Source of the DNA: Calendula officinalis
Taxonomy: Eukaryota; Streptophyta; Magnoliopsida; Asterales; Asteraceae
Length of the DNA: 64,000 nucleotides
Assembly: GCA_963853835.1 (NCBI GenBank)
Contig: OY970822.1
Location: forward strand, 15,067,501-15,131,500
Direction: 5' to 3'
Below, in pieces: positions 24,013-35,823 of the stretch (positions within the stretch are counted from its first letter, which is position 1; the number at the start of each line of letters is the position of its first letter). A program made the translations under genes and the position numbers. The notes under the pieces were generated by a model, which saw nothing but the letters and a program-made list of their open reading frames with translations, made no database searches and was not told the DNA's origin.

Positions 24013-24587
24013 AATACAACTCCTTAGTTTTAACACCAAAGTTAAAAAAACGCTCCCTGGTGTTAAAACCAAATATGGTTGGGTTTAACATGATATTGGG
24101 TGAAGTTGGTGTGGGTTTAACCTGATTTGGAGAGTTGAGTGTGTATCAGGTTGAAACCTGTTTGGATTAGATCTAAATTGGTTTTGCGTCATAATTCGGT
24201 TTTTAAACCTGTTATAACAGATTGTTCAACGGTAAAACTGGTTTACAAACCGGTTCTACCTCCGCAGCTCAATCCAACCCCGGTCAGCCCATCCTGACAA
24301 TGTTGAAATTCGTTACCATCCTGTTCCGAAACCATTCCAAACCGGATTCGGTGTAGGCCTAATATAGCCCAATAGTCCATCACGTGAAATATCTAACTCG
24401 CAATTCACTGTTTTTTTCACAGGCAAGGTCCATTACCTATGGGCTGTCTCAAAGGTGGGCAAAGTGGGCTATACTCCACCTAGAATCATCTATTACTCCG
24501 TATATGTAAAATTTTATCATTATTTTCATAAATTAATTACTCCCTTCGTTCAAATTTTATTATCTATATTTTCTTTTTGTCTTAAAA
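24013..24587. other. Intergenic, no gene seen
   Basis: Moderately AT-rich with tracts such as AAACCGGTT-like repeats near 24240. No ORF with recognisable homology. Confidence 0.35.
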
Positions 24588-26248
24588 CTAGCCTATAACC
24601 CGTGATAAATCACGGGTGGCTTCTAAAAATTTTAATAGAAATTATAAAAAATATATGTTAATAGGAAATTTACTACAAATTTAATAATTCTGTAAGGTTT
24701 TTTTTTTAAGAACATGACTTTATGATTAACGCAGATTGGGTTTTACAAAACAATGAAAAGAAGATTGGTTATAGAAGTCCAAATGATTACCTCATTTTTC
24801 TACTCCATCGAATTACCCAACAGTTTGTCCGGCAAAATGTAAAACTTCAAAATGGTATAAATCCACAATATCAAACTACTTGCAGCAACATTATTCTCCC
24901 ATTATAATAAAAAAATAACAAAATGTATAATTAATTTCTATTTAGTAATTATACTACGTATAAGAGAAAATTGATATAAAAATCAAATCAAATCTTCTTA
25001 CTTCTTTTTCAGTTGCACTTCTTCTATGTTGCTAGGCACTTTCCTCGGCCATCTCAATTTCTTTAAAAGCAAATAAGTGTATCTGAAATATGGCAGTTAA
25101 TAATTTAATTTAAGTGTTCATATAACCAAAAAGAAAAAAAGAAAAAAAAAACATACACTTGGCTGCATTTCCATGTTTTAATGTATAATTACTTATAAAG
25201 ATAGGAAGTTCTCTATGGTGAGCATTGTGTGGAAAATCCTCTTAAAACCCACCAATGTGTATATCAAACTGGAAAAAAGTAAATAAATTTAATCAAATAA
25301 AAGGTGTACACTCACCATCAAATCACCTGAATGTTTGTTTCCCATAGTTTTTGAAGATTGGGGTCAAAGCGGTTTATTGACCAACCAGATGTTACAACTT
25401 CCAATAACTAAAACCTGTTTTTGAACTTGACAACGTTTACAACTTCAGTCAACCACACATGTACACATTGATTATCTATTGAGAGAAGTGGACAAAAGTG
25501 CTTCAGATCACCTGACCTGTTACATCATCAGCAATGGCTTGTTTGTGTATCACTCATGTTTAAATCTAGTAATCCAAAAAAATCAAACTTGCTTCTAAAA
25601 GATGCAGAAGAATTATATGATTTTGCTAATTAACATAAAGGCATTTTAACAAATTAATGATTGTTGTATACAACTTTCGCATCCCATTTGACCCGTTTCA
25701 TTTTAACCAAAATTTTCGAGATTAACGTTTGCTCAAGTTTGTTATACGGAAGATGTTCATCTTTTGTGGATAACATTTCGAAAATGAGTACTAATTATGT
25801 CATTTAAGAATGCAACTTACATAAAAAGGTTTTCACTGTGAATCTTGGCATAAAAGAACAAGAAGTAGTAATTATGCAATTCTTAAAACAAATTAGTTAC
25901 TTTTAACAAACTATACTTTTAGCATACTTCCCATACCCATGGATTTAACTTTTAAGGAGTATTGTTCCTTATATTTAAGAGGATTTAAATGGACTGCTGG
26001 TGGCATAGCATTAGTGCCCAACCAGCTCAAATTGTATATATGTATCAAGCCAACATTCATATTAAATCAAGGTACATTCACACACTTCAAGTTATTTTTT
26101 GCAATAAATGAAATTGCATTACAATTTTCTGAATACCCATGTAGTTAGTATCATTATCATAAACAACTACACTACTTTAATTTTTAAGTAGTTACACTAC
26201 ATATATATTTGAAACTCATAGTATTCAACACACCTGAAATTTACTTAC

Positions 26249-27315
26249 TAATCAGAGTGTTGTCTTTGTATGCTTCTTCATCCACGTTATCAAGTTCAAC
26301 AACAAAATCATCAAATTTCAGTTTAGCCGGTAGGCCCTGAAAAAATATAAAAAAATAAATAAATTCATATTCATATTCATATTAGTCGATAAAAAATAAA
26401 CATGCATACCTGTTTGTAGACCCGTTTCATCTGGCTTAAAAAAGACCCATTTTGACCCGTTTCTCGATCAACTTTCCTTGCCATCTTAAATGTCAACCCT
26501 AAACAAATTAAGTTAATAAAACAGTTAACTGCATTGTTTGATGCTAAATAATGATGTTTGATGCTAAATAATGATGATATGAGAAATTCTCAACAATATC
26601 AAACTTCTTAAAATTTATATACCTCCTCACAACATCATCATCATCATTTGGATTATTTCCGGTATCTTCTTCCAATTTCATATTTTCCAATACTTGCATG
26701 TCAGAATCAGCTTTTGTTCTTCAATTTAGAACATAAATATACACATTCTTCCAATTTCATAAATATACCTCCTCACAACATCATCATCATCATTTGGATT
26801 ATTTCCGGTATCTTCTTCCAATTTCATATTTTCCAATACTTGCATGTCAGAATCAGCTTTTGTTCTTCAATTTAGAACATAAATATACACATTCTTTGCT
26901 ATTATGTGAATGAAAAACACTGTGCTCTGCATATACTTCAATTATGGATTTATGTACGTAATCTTTGATGAAATAATTACGCCCTTAGAATAAAGAAATA
27001 CATAAAAGTACTAAAATTGATTGATCATACCACTTAAAAAGCCAATAAAAGAAAATAAAATTAATTAAAAATTTTATTATCTCATTTGGTTTAAGCATCT
27101 TATTCTTATGGTTTGGCGGATGTGAAGAAGATGATACATCTGCTTTGGATTCCATGATCAATGAACTCCCTGGAAACACCTTTTCCTAAAATTTAAAAAG
27201 AAAAACAGAAATTAACAAAATACAGCAATGCAAATTTATATGTAGTAAAACCCGAAGAATTTTAATTTACCTTTGAATTATGAGGGAGTAATGTAGCAGT
27301 TGCCGAAGACCCCAT
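26249..27315 (-). pseudogene. Captured multi-exon gene fragments inside the Helitron, unidentified
   Basis: Reading the minus strand, several blocks look like exons with proper acceptor and donor sites: 27271-27315 (starts ATG, codes MGSSATATLLPHNSK), a block starting at 27185 (FPGSSLIMESKADVSSSSH), a duplicated block near 26617-26680 (MQVLENMKLEEDTGN followed by an Asp run), 26410-26498 (TFKMARKVDRETGQNGSFL) and 26249-26336 (PAKLKFDDFVVELDNVDEEA). I do not recognise the parent gene. The acidic, low-complexity character and good splice sites suggest transduplication of part of a host gene. Whether it is transcribed is unknown. Confidence 0.5.
26615..26906. repeat. Tandem duplication, 146-bp unit
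   Basis: Two adjacent, almost identical copies with period 146 (ACCTCCTCAC at 26621 and again at 26767). The unit spans one exon-like block and part of the intron-like sequence of the captured fragment. Confidence 0.9.
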
Positions 27316-28056
27316 TTATAGGAATTACTAACAGTGTTAGGATTTGGGATAATGATAAATGCAAAATTCAAATAAAAATCAGTAATCTTCAGACGACACA
27401 TCAAAGTTTCAATTTTGAAATCATAATAAAACCCTTATCGGTAACTGAATTTAAAAAGATCTAAATTAAAGCGATTTCAATGAAACAGCGATCATTTAAA
27501 TCTCAATCAATGAAAAATCTGGATAAAATTTACAAATAGATTGTCGATTGAATACCTGCGAACTGAAATCATGGGTAATGTTTCATAACTGAAATCATGC
27601 GATCTGAGATTGGAGATTTACAAAGAGATTGACAATTGCATAACTGGTTCCAAAATTATTGCCTGAAATAATGGGAACAGAAATCGTGGGTTGAAGAATA
27701 ACCGAGAAAATCATACGTGGAAGAGAATAGGATTTATCTGGACTGTCAATTCGTAATCGCAGAGGGAAGACCATGAATTAGTAACTCACAAACTGAGATC
27801 ACGGAGTAATTAAAGGAAACTTTGCTGGTGAATTTTTTTTAAGGGCGCAATGCATCTTGTGAGGTTTGAATAATCATTGACGGGTTAGGATTAGGGTTAG
27901 AGGAGAGCCATTGAAGATGAAGGAGCGGTTTCTAACTTAAGGCAGTTTCCATGGAGAATAATAATTGCTATGTGAAACGGCAGTTACTGTGCACATGTGG
28001 CGTACAATGGCAAACCACGTAATGAAAAATGCACCGCTATTTAATAGGAATAAAGA

Positions 28057-28362
28057 TCATTATCAATTTAGAAATTTCACCAATCAAAAAATAATCAAGT
28101 AATAAAAATAAGATTTTATTGATTAGATAGTATAATAAATCTAATTTTTTAAACCATAATATTTTTATGAATGAGTAATAATTTTGAGACGAATATAAAA
28201 AACAAAAGAATTAATATGTTTGCCTTTTTTTTATCCTTCCCATATCCTTTAATTCTTTTTCCGCCCAGGCCCCAGGTAATGGTAGCTACACCCGACCCGA
28301 GACCATATAACCAGATTACCATAATACCATTCTAGGAGGACTTTTACCCACAGACAACAGCA
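28057..28362 (+). promoter_or_regulatory. Proximal promoter and 5' UTR of PPOX2
   Basis: The 300 bp between the Helitron terminus and the PPOX2 ATG. AT-rich to about 28230, then C-rich near 28260-28310, likely around the transcription start. No definite TATA box assigned. Confidence 0.4.
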
Positions 28363-31300
28363 ATGGCTTCACCAACTACAGATGATGATAAGCTAAGTTA
28401 GGGCTCTCCTCGTTCCATTTTAGTCTAATTATGCACACGCATTTGCAAGTATAATTCAGAAAAAGCTATTTGGAATAATCAATTATGTGGTTTTGCAGGA
28501 CCTGCAAAGAGAGTTGCCGTTGTTGGTGCCGGTGTCAGGTATCACAAATTGCTGTTAAAACACGGATCTTCCTCATTTTGCTATATTAAGTTAAATTGTT
28601 GATGTTTTTGGTAAATTGTCTACAAAATTCAAAGTTTCTATATCTTCATCACTGTAATAATTCGTTTAGGATACCAAAAGCTTAGTGAAATTGGGTATTA
28701 TATGGTGACCAATTGGCCTTCGTAGACAATTTCAGGTGAAGCATGTGATTTTACCAATCCAAGTAGTAGATAAAATTTAGCTAAGAATATGATCGATCAT
28801 TCTTACATGCATTATATGGTGTTTGGGAGTGCTATATTTAACAGCTTAATTTTTTCTATATTGACAAAAGTACTTATTAGATTGTTAGTGATTAGAACAC
28901 AATGAAGAAGATAGTTTTTAGATTAACCTTTTTAATTAATAATTTCATTAATTTCAGTGGGCTTGCTGCTGCATACAAGTTAAAGTTACATGGATTAAAT
29001 GTGACGGTATTTGAAGCTGATGTGAGAGCTGGAGGGAAACTAAGAAGTATCTCACAAGATGGTTTAATATGGGATGAAGGTGCCAATACTATGGTATATT
29101 TATTTTAGTATAATAAAGCAATCAATTTAATTAATATTTAGGAATTAATATTGGTGTTGCATAATGTCTCAAATTTTGCTTTGTACAGACTGAGAGTGAG
29201 TCAGATGTCAGTAGTTTGCTTGATGATCTTGGGCTTCGAGATAAACAACAGTTTGTAAGTAACTTTTTTGTGTGTTGAAATTTCTGCAATTATTTTCTAA
29301 ATAATAAAAAGAAGAGTGAATTGTAAGTTGTAACCATATATCTGCTGTTGCAGCCAATTTCACAGCACAAGCGTTATATTGTAAGAAATGGGAAACCTGT
29401 ACTGGTATGAATATTTCAACAGTCAACACTATATTTAACTAACTACTATTTCTATTTCTCTGTTGATAATAATAATTAAAAATCAAGATCAAAGTTTTGA
29501 AGTCAAAAGTTAATGATTTGATTGCAGATACCTTCTAACCCAATTGCACTGATCAAAAGCAATTTTCTTTCCACACAATCAAAGGTACTCTTTATCCTAT
29601 TTTCCTAAAATAAAATATTAAGCTTTCAGTATATTTTTTAATAAAAGATGGTTGTATATATGTGATTACAATGTATATGGTTATTGTATTTGTTTGCAAA
29701 TTATACAGTTTCAAATTCTATTTGAGCCATTTTTGTGGAAGAAGAATAAGTCGTCTGACACTATAGAAAGGTATGCATATATATAATATTTATATTTGCC
29801 ATTTTATTGAAGTAATTATATTTAATATTTTCTTTCAGCGTGGGAGGATTCTTTGAACGTCATTTTGGAAATGAGGTATATGCATATATTAACCTTTTTC
29901 TTCGGTTCATTTACATAATTTTCTGTTTTTGTTCTGCTAGTTTTCATTTGATTTAATTATTAATATTTGATGTATATATAATATGTAAGGTTGTTGAGTA
30001 TCTGATTGACCCTTTTGTTGCGGGAACAAGCGGTGGAGATCCTGAATCACTCTCGGTGAGTAAATATTCTAAATCATTGTTGCTCTACATATTTTTCAAT
30101 AAATATTTATAACTGCTTACGATTAACAATGCAAAACTAAAAAAGATTTATAGGTTTTTAACCTAATTGCTTAATGTATTGCTTGAATTCATTTATTTGT
30201 CCACACAGATGCGCCATGCATTTCCCGAGATATGGGATATAGAGAGAAGGTATGTGTGGGAGTTATTAACCAAAATAATTAGTATCATTGTGGAATAACA
30301 GCTTATGGTGTGCTTATTTCTTATAAATTATTATCAGTAAATAATTAGTTAATTACAGTTACATATACTTAGGTTTGGTTCAATAATTTCTGGGGCACTT
30401 CAGTCTAAGATATCTTCCAAAGGTGGGAAAAAGAGTTCTTCAGGAAACAGCAAACGTAGGCGTGGTTCTTTTTCATTTTTGGGTGGAATGCAGGTAATTT
30501 TTTATTTTAATATAATTTACTGGAATCTAATATATTTTTATTTTTTAGTAGAAATGACCATCAAAATTCATGTCTCTTTGCAGACACTGACGAATGCACT
30601 GTGCAAAGAACATGAAGTTAATCTTGAATCAAAAGTAGTTGAAATGGGTTATAGCTGTGATGATAAAACGGTTGGAAACTGGTCGGTTTATTATGGTTCA
30701 GATCATTACAAACAATTAAATCAGCAATCTTTTGATGCTGTGATCATGACTGTGAGTACATAATATTCATTGTTAGGTTAATTTCTTGCATTGTTGATGA
30801 AGATTTATGGGATTATTATTTTTCAACTGTAGGCCCCACTAAGCAATGTAAAAGAAATGAAGATTACAAAGACAGGAAGTCCGTTTCTGCTCAATTTTAT
30901 ACCAGAGGTACCTACAGAAGCATTACTTATAATTTTTTATAATTCTTAAAAGTGTGATTATTCATTCATTAGTTTTTATTTTTTATTAAATGCAGGTGAA
31001 TTATATGCCAATTTCAGTCATAATCTCGACATTTAAGAAAGAGAATGTGAAACGGCCCCTTGAGGGTTTTGGAGTTCTTATTCCTGCAAAAGAGCAAGAA
31101 AATGGTTTGAAGACACTCGGTAAACAAACAAATGTTGACTACTTTGACCTCTAAATTTAAATATTATTTAAAAAGAATTTGTTATGCAGGCACTCTTTTC
31201 TCTTCCATGATGTTTCCAGATCGGGCCCCACAAGACTTGTACCTTTATACCACTTTTGTTGGGGGGAGTAGAAATAAAGAGCTCGCCAAAGCATCCAGGT

Positions 31301-32026
31301 AGGCATTGACTTTAGTCAAAGTTTAAGACACCAAATGTCAAATCTCTAAAACTAAACAATCTTTTGGATCAACTTCTATTAATCATCTATTTTAGTGATA
31401 ATAGTGGCAATATGTCATTTTAACTTGGAAAAGTTCCGAAAAGAGGAAATATTGGTTTTTTCATGAGACAATATTATGTATAATAATATATGTAATTATT
31501 TTTATTATATATGTTGGTACTATCATATCAGGGATGAGTTGAAGCAGATAGTAACTTCTGACCTCAGACAGTTGCTTGGAGCAGAAGGGGAGCCAAATTA
31601 CTTAACGTAAGGACACAACATTAATCTTTGCAGTTTCTCATCACTAATTGAGATTAATAAAGTGTGAGGTACATAGATGTATGCACAATGTACAAGTGGC
31701 TTATGCTGAGTTTAATTGCAGTCACTATTACTGGAGCAAAGCATTTCCTCTGTACGGGCGTGACTATGGTTCAGTTATAGAAGCAATTGAAAAGATGGAA
31801 AAAGAGCTACCTGGTTACTTTTATGCAGGTAACTAACTAACTACTTAGGTTTTTTTTTTTTTTTTAAAAAAAATTAATTTATTAACAAAAGTGGGTTAAT
31901 TAATGACTAATGAGAATGAATTAATTAGGTAATCACAAAGGTGGGCTCTCTGTTGGGAAATCTATATCCTCTGGATGCAAAGCAGCTGAATCTGTAATTT
32001 CATATTTGGATCACAAGTGTTGCTAA
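28363..32026 (+). CDS. PPOX2: Protoporphyrinogen IX oxidase, mitochondrial type (PPO2)
   Basis: Eighteen exons on the plus strand: 28363-28396, 28499-28538, 28958-29093, 29189-29254, 29354-29404, 29528-29584, 29709-29770, 29839-29875, 29990-30055, 30209-30249, 30373-30493, 30584-30751, 30833-30907, 30996-31119, 31190-31298, 31532-31606, 31722-31828, 31929-32026; 1467 nt, 488 aa. It oxidises protoporphyrinogen IX to protoporphyrin IX, the last step shared by haem and chlorophyll synthesis, and is the target of diphenyl-ether herbicides. The N terminus holds the FAD-binding fold [17 protein letters not shown] about 16 residues in, with no plastid transit peptide. Then come [42 protein letters not shown] and the C-terminal FAD contact [14 protein letters not shown]. 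Length and order match tobacco PPO2 (504 aa). The Gly-Gly pair deleted in resistant Amaranthus is intact. Confidence 0.95.
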
Positions 32027-33098
32027 ATGTAGCGATAATCATGCTTTTAATGAAAAACTTAATGAAATTGTGAGTATGAATTTATTATCAGCTTTCTGTT
32101 AATTTCCATTTCGCAGTTGACATGCATGAATTTTCAGGTGTATGTACAATGTACATCAAAGTAATTTTTCTTACCTTAAGGTTGGATAATATGTTTTTCC
32201 CTGCGTAGGATTAAGCTTAAAAGAACTTGTATAATGCAATAAGAATGGACCAATATGTTGTATAAATTGGTTGTTACAAATAATGTTTAACATTATATGT
32301 ATCGAAGGTATTGATTTTGATGCTCAGGCTCACCATTGTATGGTGTTCCGAAGTTTTTTCGAAACATTAAACAAATTAATTTTAATCACTTTTTACTAAT
32401 TCATATGTTTAAAATGCATTTTATTAATCTATGAAACTGAGATAACACATGTTTCTAACATATTAATGTGTTAATTATACATTTAAGTGCAATATTTACT
32501 ATTTTATTTAGTATTAGTTAACTTAATTGTGATTCGTTTACCATATTATAGTATGTTTTGATCTAATATTAAAAAAATTACCTTTAAATATCATAAATAA
32601 TAAATAAATAAATAATAGTATATTAAATAAATAATATTAAAAATGATTTAAAGAAAGAGATTGTTAAAATTTACTAATTTTGCTTTGTACACAATAAAAC
32701 CTAGTAATGTCATTACTAATTTTTAATTAATAAGACATTTTATGCCTTTTCTTCAAATCATTGAAATACATAAACTTTTACGATGCTACATCATATACAG
32801 ATACTTAACTACAACTGAATAAACTGTTTATATAAGAAAAGCTAATCTAAATATTTTATGGTAACAAAAAAAAATACTATTAATGAAGTTAATAATAAAT
32901 AAAATATATTAAATAATTATACATTGTAAAAATCTAGGATTAGAAGTAAAAACTACAAAAGTTTTGTGGGAATGTAACAGGATGTACATAATTGTCATTA
33001 TAAATCTTAAAAATTATAATGGAAAAAAAATTCGAGAAAACTTGAACCAACGTTAAATTGGAGGCAAAGCCTCACATGTTATCTTCTTACTACTTAAA
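32027..33098. other. Intergenic downstream of PPOX2
   Basis: The first about 250 bp is the likely PPOX2 3' UTR. The rest is very AT-rich. No gene found. Confidence 0.4.
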
Positions 33099-33296
33099 GG
33101 GTGTTTGGGAAACTTTTAAAAAGTAACTTATTGACTTATTGTCTTCTCAAAAAGTCAATAAGTTAATAAGTTGTTTGGAAAAACACATCAAAAAGGAGTT
33201 TTCAAGAAGTAAGTCCCCCCTTACTTTTTAAAACAGCTTTTTGAAAAGTCAATAAACTAATAAGCACTTTTCAAAAAACACATCCAAACATGCCCT
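33099..33296. mobile_element. Foldback MITE, hAT-like ends
   Basis: Imperfect inverted ends (AGGGTGTTTGG at the left, CCAAACATGCCCT at the right), with arms rich in AAAAGTCAATAAG in both orientations. About 200 bp, non-coding. No clear target duplication. Confidence 0.55.
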
Positions 33297-33485
33297 TAAT
33301 CTACAACCAACTTTGTTAATTTTCTTTTACTTGTATATATAATGAAATTTTAATTTTTTGTGAGAAATGATATTGAGATGCCTACCATTTTTGACTTATT
33401 ATATAATTATCCTGATAAATATCAAAATTAATGGATATATGAAAAAAGAGAATTAATATATTACATATATCAAGTTTAAATATTA
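33297..33485. other. Intergenic spacer between MITEs
   Basis: Short AT-rich spacer with no feature seen. Confidence 0.3.
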
Positions 33486-33749
33486 CTCCCTCCGTCTCAC
33501 AAAAAAGTTCCCATTTCTAACAAAACTTTTGTCCCACAAAAAAGTTCTCATTTCTCACATTTGATGGGCTCCACATAATAAAATATTATTATTCTTATAG
33601 AATCCACTACTAATATCCACTAACTATCATTCTCTCTCCAATCAAACCTTATATTTTAATCAAAATTAATAACAATGACCCCACCACTAACTACCACCTA
33701 AAAACTTGTGCCAAGACGAAATGAGAACTTTTTTGTGGGACGGAGGGAG
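33486..33749. mobile_element. Stowaway (Tc1/mariner) MITE
   Basis: Classical ends CTCCCTCCGTCTCACAAAAA and the inverted form TTTTTGTGGGACGGAGGGAG, with a TA target duplication on both sides (33484-33485 and 33750-33751). 264 bp, non-coding. The arms are nearly perfect for about 30 bp, so this copy is fairly young. Confidence 0.95.
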
Positions 33750-33849
33750 TAATACATAAGTAAACAAAAATGGTCGAAATAAATATTATTTCTCATTTTT
33801 ATTATGTATGTTAAAATACTATTACAACTGTATTATGAAGGTAATATAA

Positions 33850-34095
33850 TAACAATAATATTTCCTTCGATCCAATATAAGTGACGCACTTTAGCTTTTA
33901 TGGTTTTGAGGCAAAAGATTATAATGATGATTAAATTAGATTAATTGGATTGTTAGTGGGAATGAGTCCCACATTTTTTGAATGAAGTTGAGTTAATGAT
34001 GTTTAAAAGTAAAAAATTAAGATAAATAAGATAATTTTTCAAAGTGTCTCACTTATTTTAAATCACCTTAAAAAGAAAAATTGTCACTTATTTTG
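33850..34095. repeat. Possible older Stowaway-like MITE
   Basis: Starts near TTCCTTCGATCCAATATAAG and ends with CTTATTTTGAATCTAAG, with AAGTGACGCACTTT / AAAGTGTCTCACTT internal similarity in inverse orientation. Ends are decayed, so the boundaries are approximate. Confidence 0.4.
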
Positions 34096-34102
34096 AATCT
34101 AA

Positions 34103-34103
<1 letters not shown>

Positions 34104-34175
<72 letters not shown>
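34104..34175. repeat. (AAT)n microsatellite
   Basis: About 24 uninterrupted AAT units directly beside the decayed MITE. Confidence 0.95.
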
Positions 34176-34176
<1 letters not shown>

Positions 34177-35208
34177 TTTCTCTGTAATTTTGTTGGACAA
34201 GGGGACCAACACAATTATCCTTGAAAAATAAAGGCCGATATGGTCTTCATAGGAGTTTGTGTCCTTCGAAATCCACCCAACCCCAAGTTTGTCCGTTAAC
34301 TCCTTTTTCTTTCCCTTTTGTCTTTTATTATTCTAATATATGGAATTAATTATTTCTATAATAGTCAATAGAATTAAGGTGTTAGGATGTGTTTGTTTGA
34401 TAGAATGTGGAATGTGAACTATATTGATTAATAATGTTTGTTTTGATGTAACTAAAAATGAAAATCTGGAATTAAATCAAAAATAATATTTAATCTGTCG
34501 TGTTAAAATAATGTAATCTCTTACAATCACCATTATATTTTTTAAACAAATTCCAATAATTATTTCAAACTATGTATAAAACTAGTGAAATTAAGAATCC
34601 ATAATAACGTATAAATTATTGGAGTTAATGTCTGCGGGTCACCGATATATGCAGTCATATTTAATGGTTTATACGACTACTTTTGAATTCAAGAAGGGAC
34701 CCTACAACTCTTTAACCACATTTGTAAATTTATTTATTTATTATCCATATTTTTTGACGATTTTTTCTTTAAACATCATCTAAACTATACATTAATATAC
34801 ATCACTTTATCCATAACATAACTCAAACCCGCAATTATATGTCAATGAAAAATATCTTCCAACACCTTATACCACTAAATAAATACATTAATTAATTTAC
34901 ATTATTAAAAATATCGTGTAACATAACAATTCTAAATAGATCATTTGGTAATTAGGTGGATAATGTCTTCACTTCAAAATACTGATTTTTCTCGTCTCAT
35001 ATAACATATAAGTAAGGAACTGGCCGTCAGTCCACGAAAAGGTCTTAGCATGCTAAACTTATGACATCTGACCCATAATTACACCTATTACAATAATGTT
35101 ATTATTATAATCTTAATCTGTAAAATTTGTCTCCCATGTCTCATGTATTAATTAAGTGATTCAATGATTGCTTACTAAATGATTTATAATGTAATATAAC
35201 ATCATCTG
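34176..35208. other. Intergenic, no gene seen
   Basis: AT-rich DNA without recognisable genes, RNAs or clear transposon ends. Confidence 0.4.
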
Positions 35209-35414
35209 TCTTTGACGTTTTTGGTGGTATCTAGGCGTGTTTTTTTTTTCCTTTGGTATATTAGCTGTTTAGTTTCTCTTGTTTTTCATGCTTTGTAACA
35301 TTGCTAGTTCCTTGCTAGCGTTTTTTAATATATTTAGTTTTTGGGTCCTTCGGAGGGGGTGATGGCATTACCGAAGCTCTCTCCCGTTGGTCCTTGTTGC
35401 CGTTCAAAAAAAAA
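35209..35414 (+). mobile_element. 5'-truncated LINE (non-LTR) insertion with poly-A tail
   Basis: About 205 bp resembling a plant LINE 3' UTR (CATGCTTTGTAACATTGCTAG, CTTGCTAGC repeat, GTTGCCGTTC) ending in a run of A. The 10-bp direct repeat AACATCATCT flanks it at 35199-35208 and 35415-35424. A 3' fragment plus tail plus long duplication is the signature of target-primed reverse transcription. Confidence 0.8.
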
Positions 35415-35424
35415 AACATCATCT

Positions 35425-35818
35425 TATTAACTTTTCAACGAAACATGTGTTGTATGGTCAAATATGGAGAAACATGCCATTTTCTAGTGGCTTCAGATCG
35501 TATAAGTAAGGGGCTAGCTTTGCTAAATTCAACATAACTTGGGCTACAAGGCTTGATCCGTTTCGGGGTTGAGACCAGTTAAATCGAATGTTGCAACGAA
35601 GAGAATGTTGTGGTAAACTACCAACTATGGTTTATGGAACTTTCAGCTCAAAATGTTTTAAATTATGATTTATTTGCATATTAATGTTTTTTCAGTTTGT
35701 TAGACTTTGTTTGTGTGCTAATTTTTAGCTCGTTTGTCTTTTTAGATTTATTCAAAATTTTGTGTCTATTTTAATGTTCTATTGTAATCCGGAAATATTC
35801 AATTTTTTATTATATGGA
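35425..35818. other. Intergenic, left flank of the Athila element
   Basis: AT-rich, no gene found. Confidence 0.35.
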
Positions 35819-35823
35819 ATTAC

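Larger units (their letters stand above)
24588..28056 (-). mobile_element. Non-autonomous Helitron (3.5 kb) with captured gene fragments
   Basis: On the minus strand the element starts TCTTTATTCCTATTAAATAG at 28056 and ends CTAG at 24588. A 9-bp-stem hairpin (ACCCGTGAT-AA-ATCACGGGT, 24598-24617) lies 6 nt before the CTAG. The flanks are A before TC and T after CTAG, the AT host dinucleotide in which Helitrons insert. There is no Rep/helicase ORF, so it is non-autonomous. It holds exon-like fragments of a host-type gene and a tandem duplication. Its 5' terminus lies about 300 bp upstream of the PPOX2 start codon. Confidence 0.85.
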
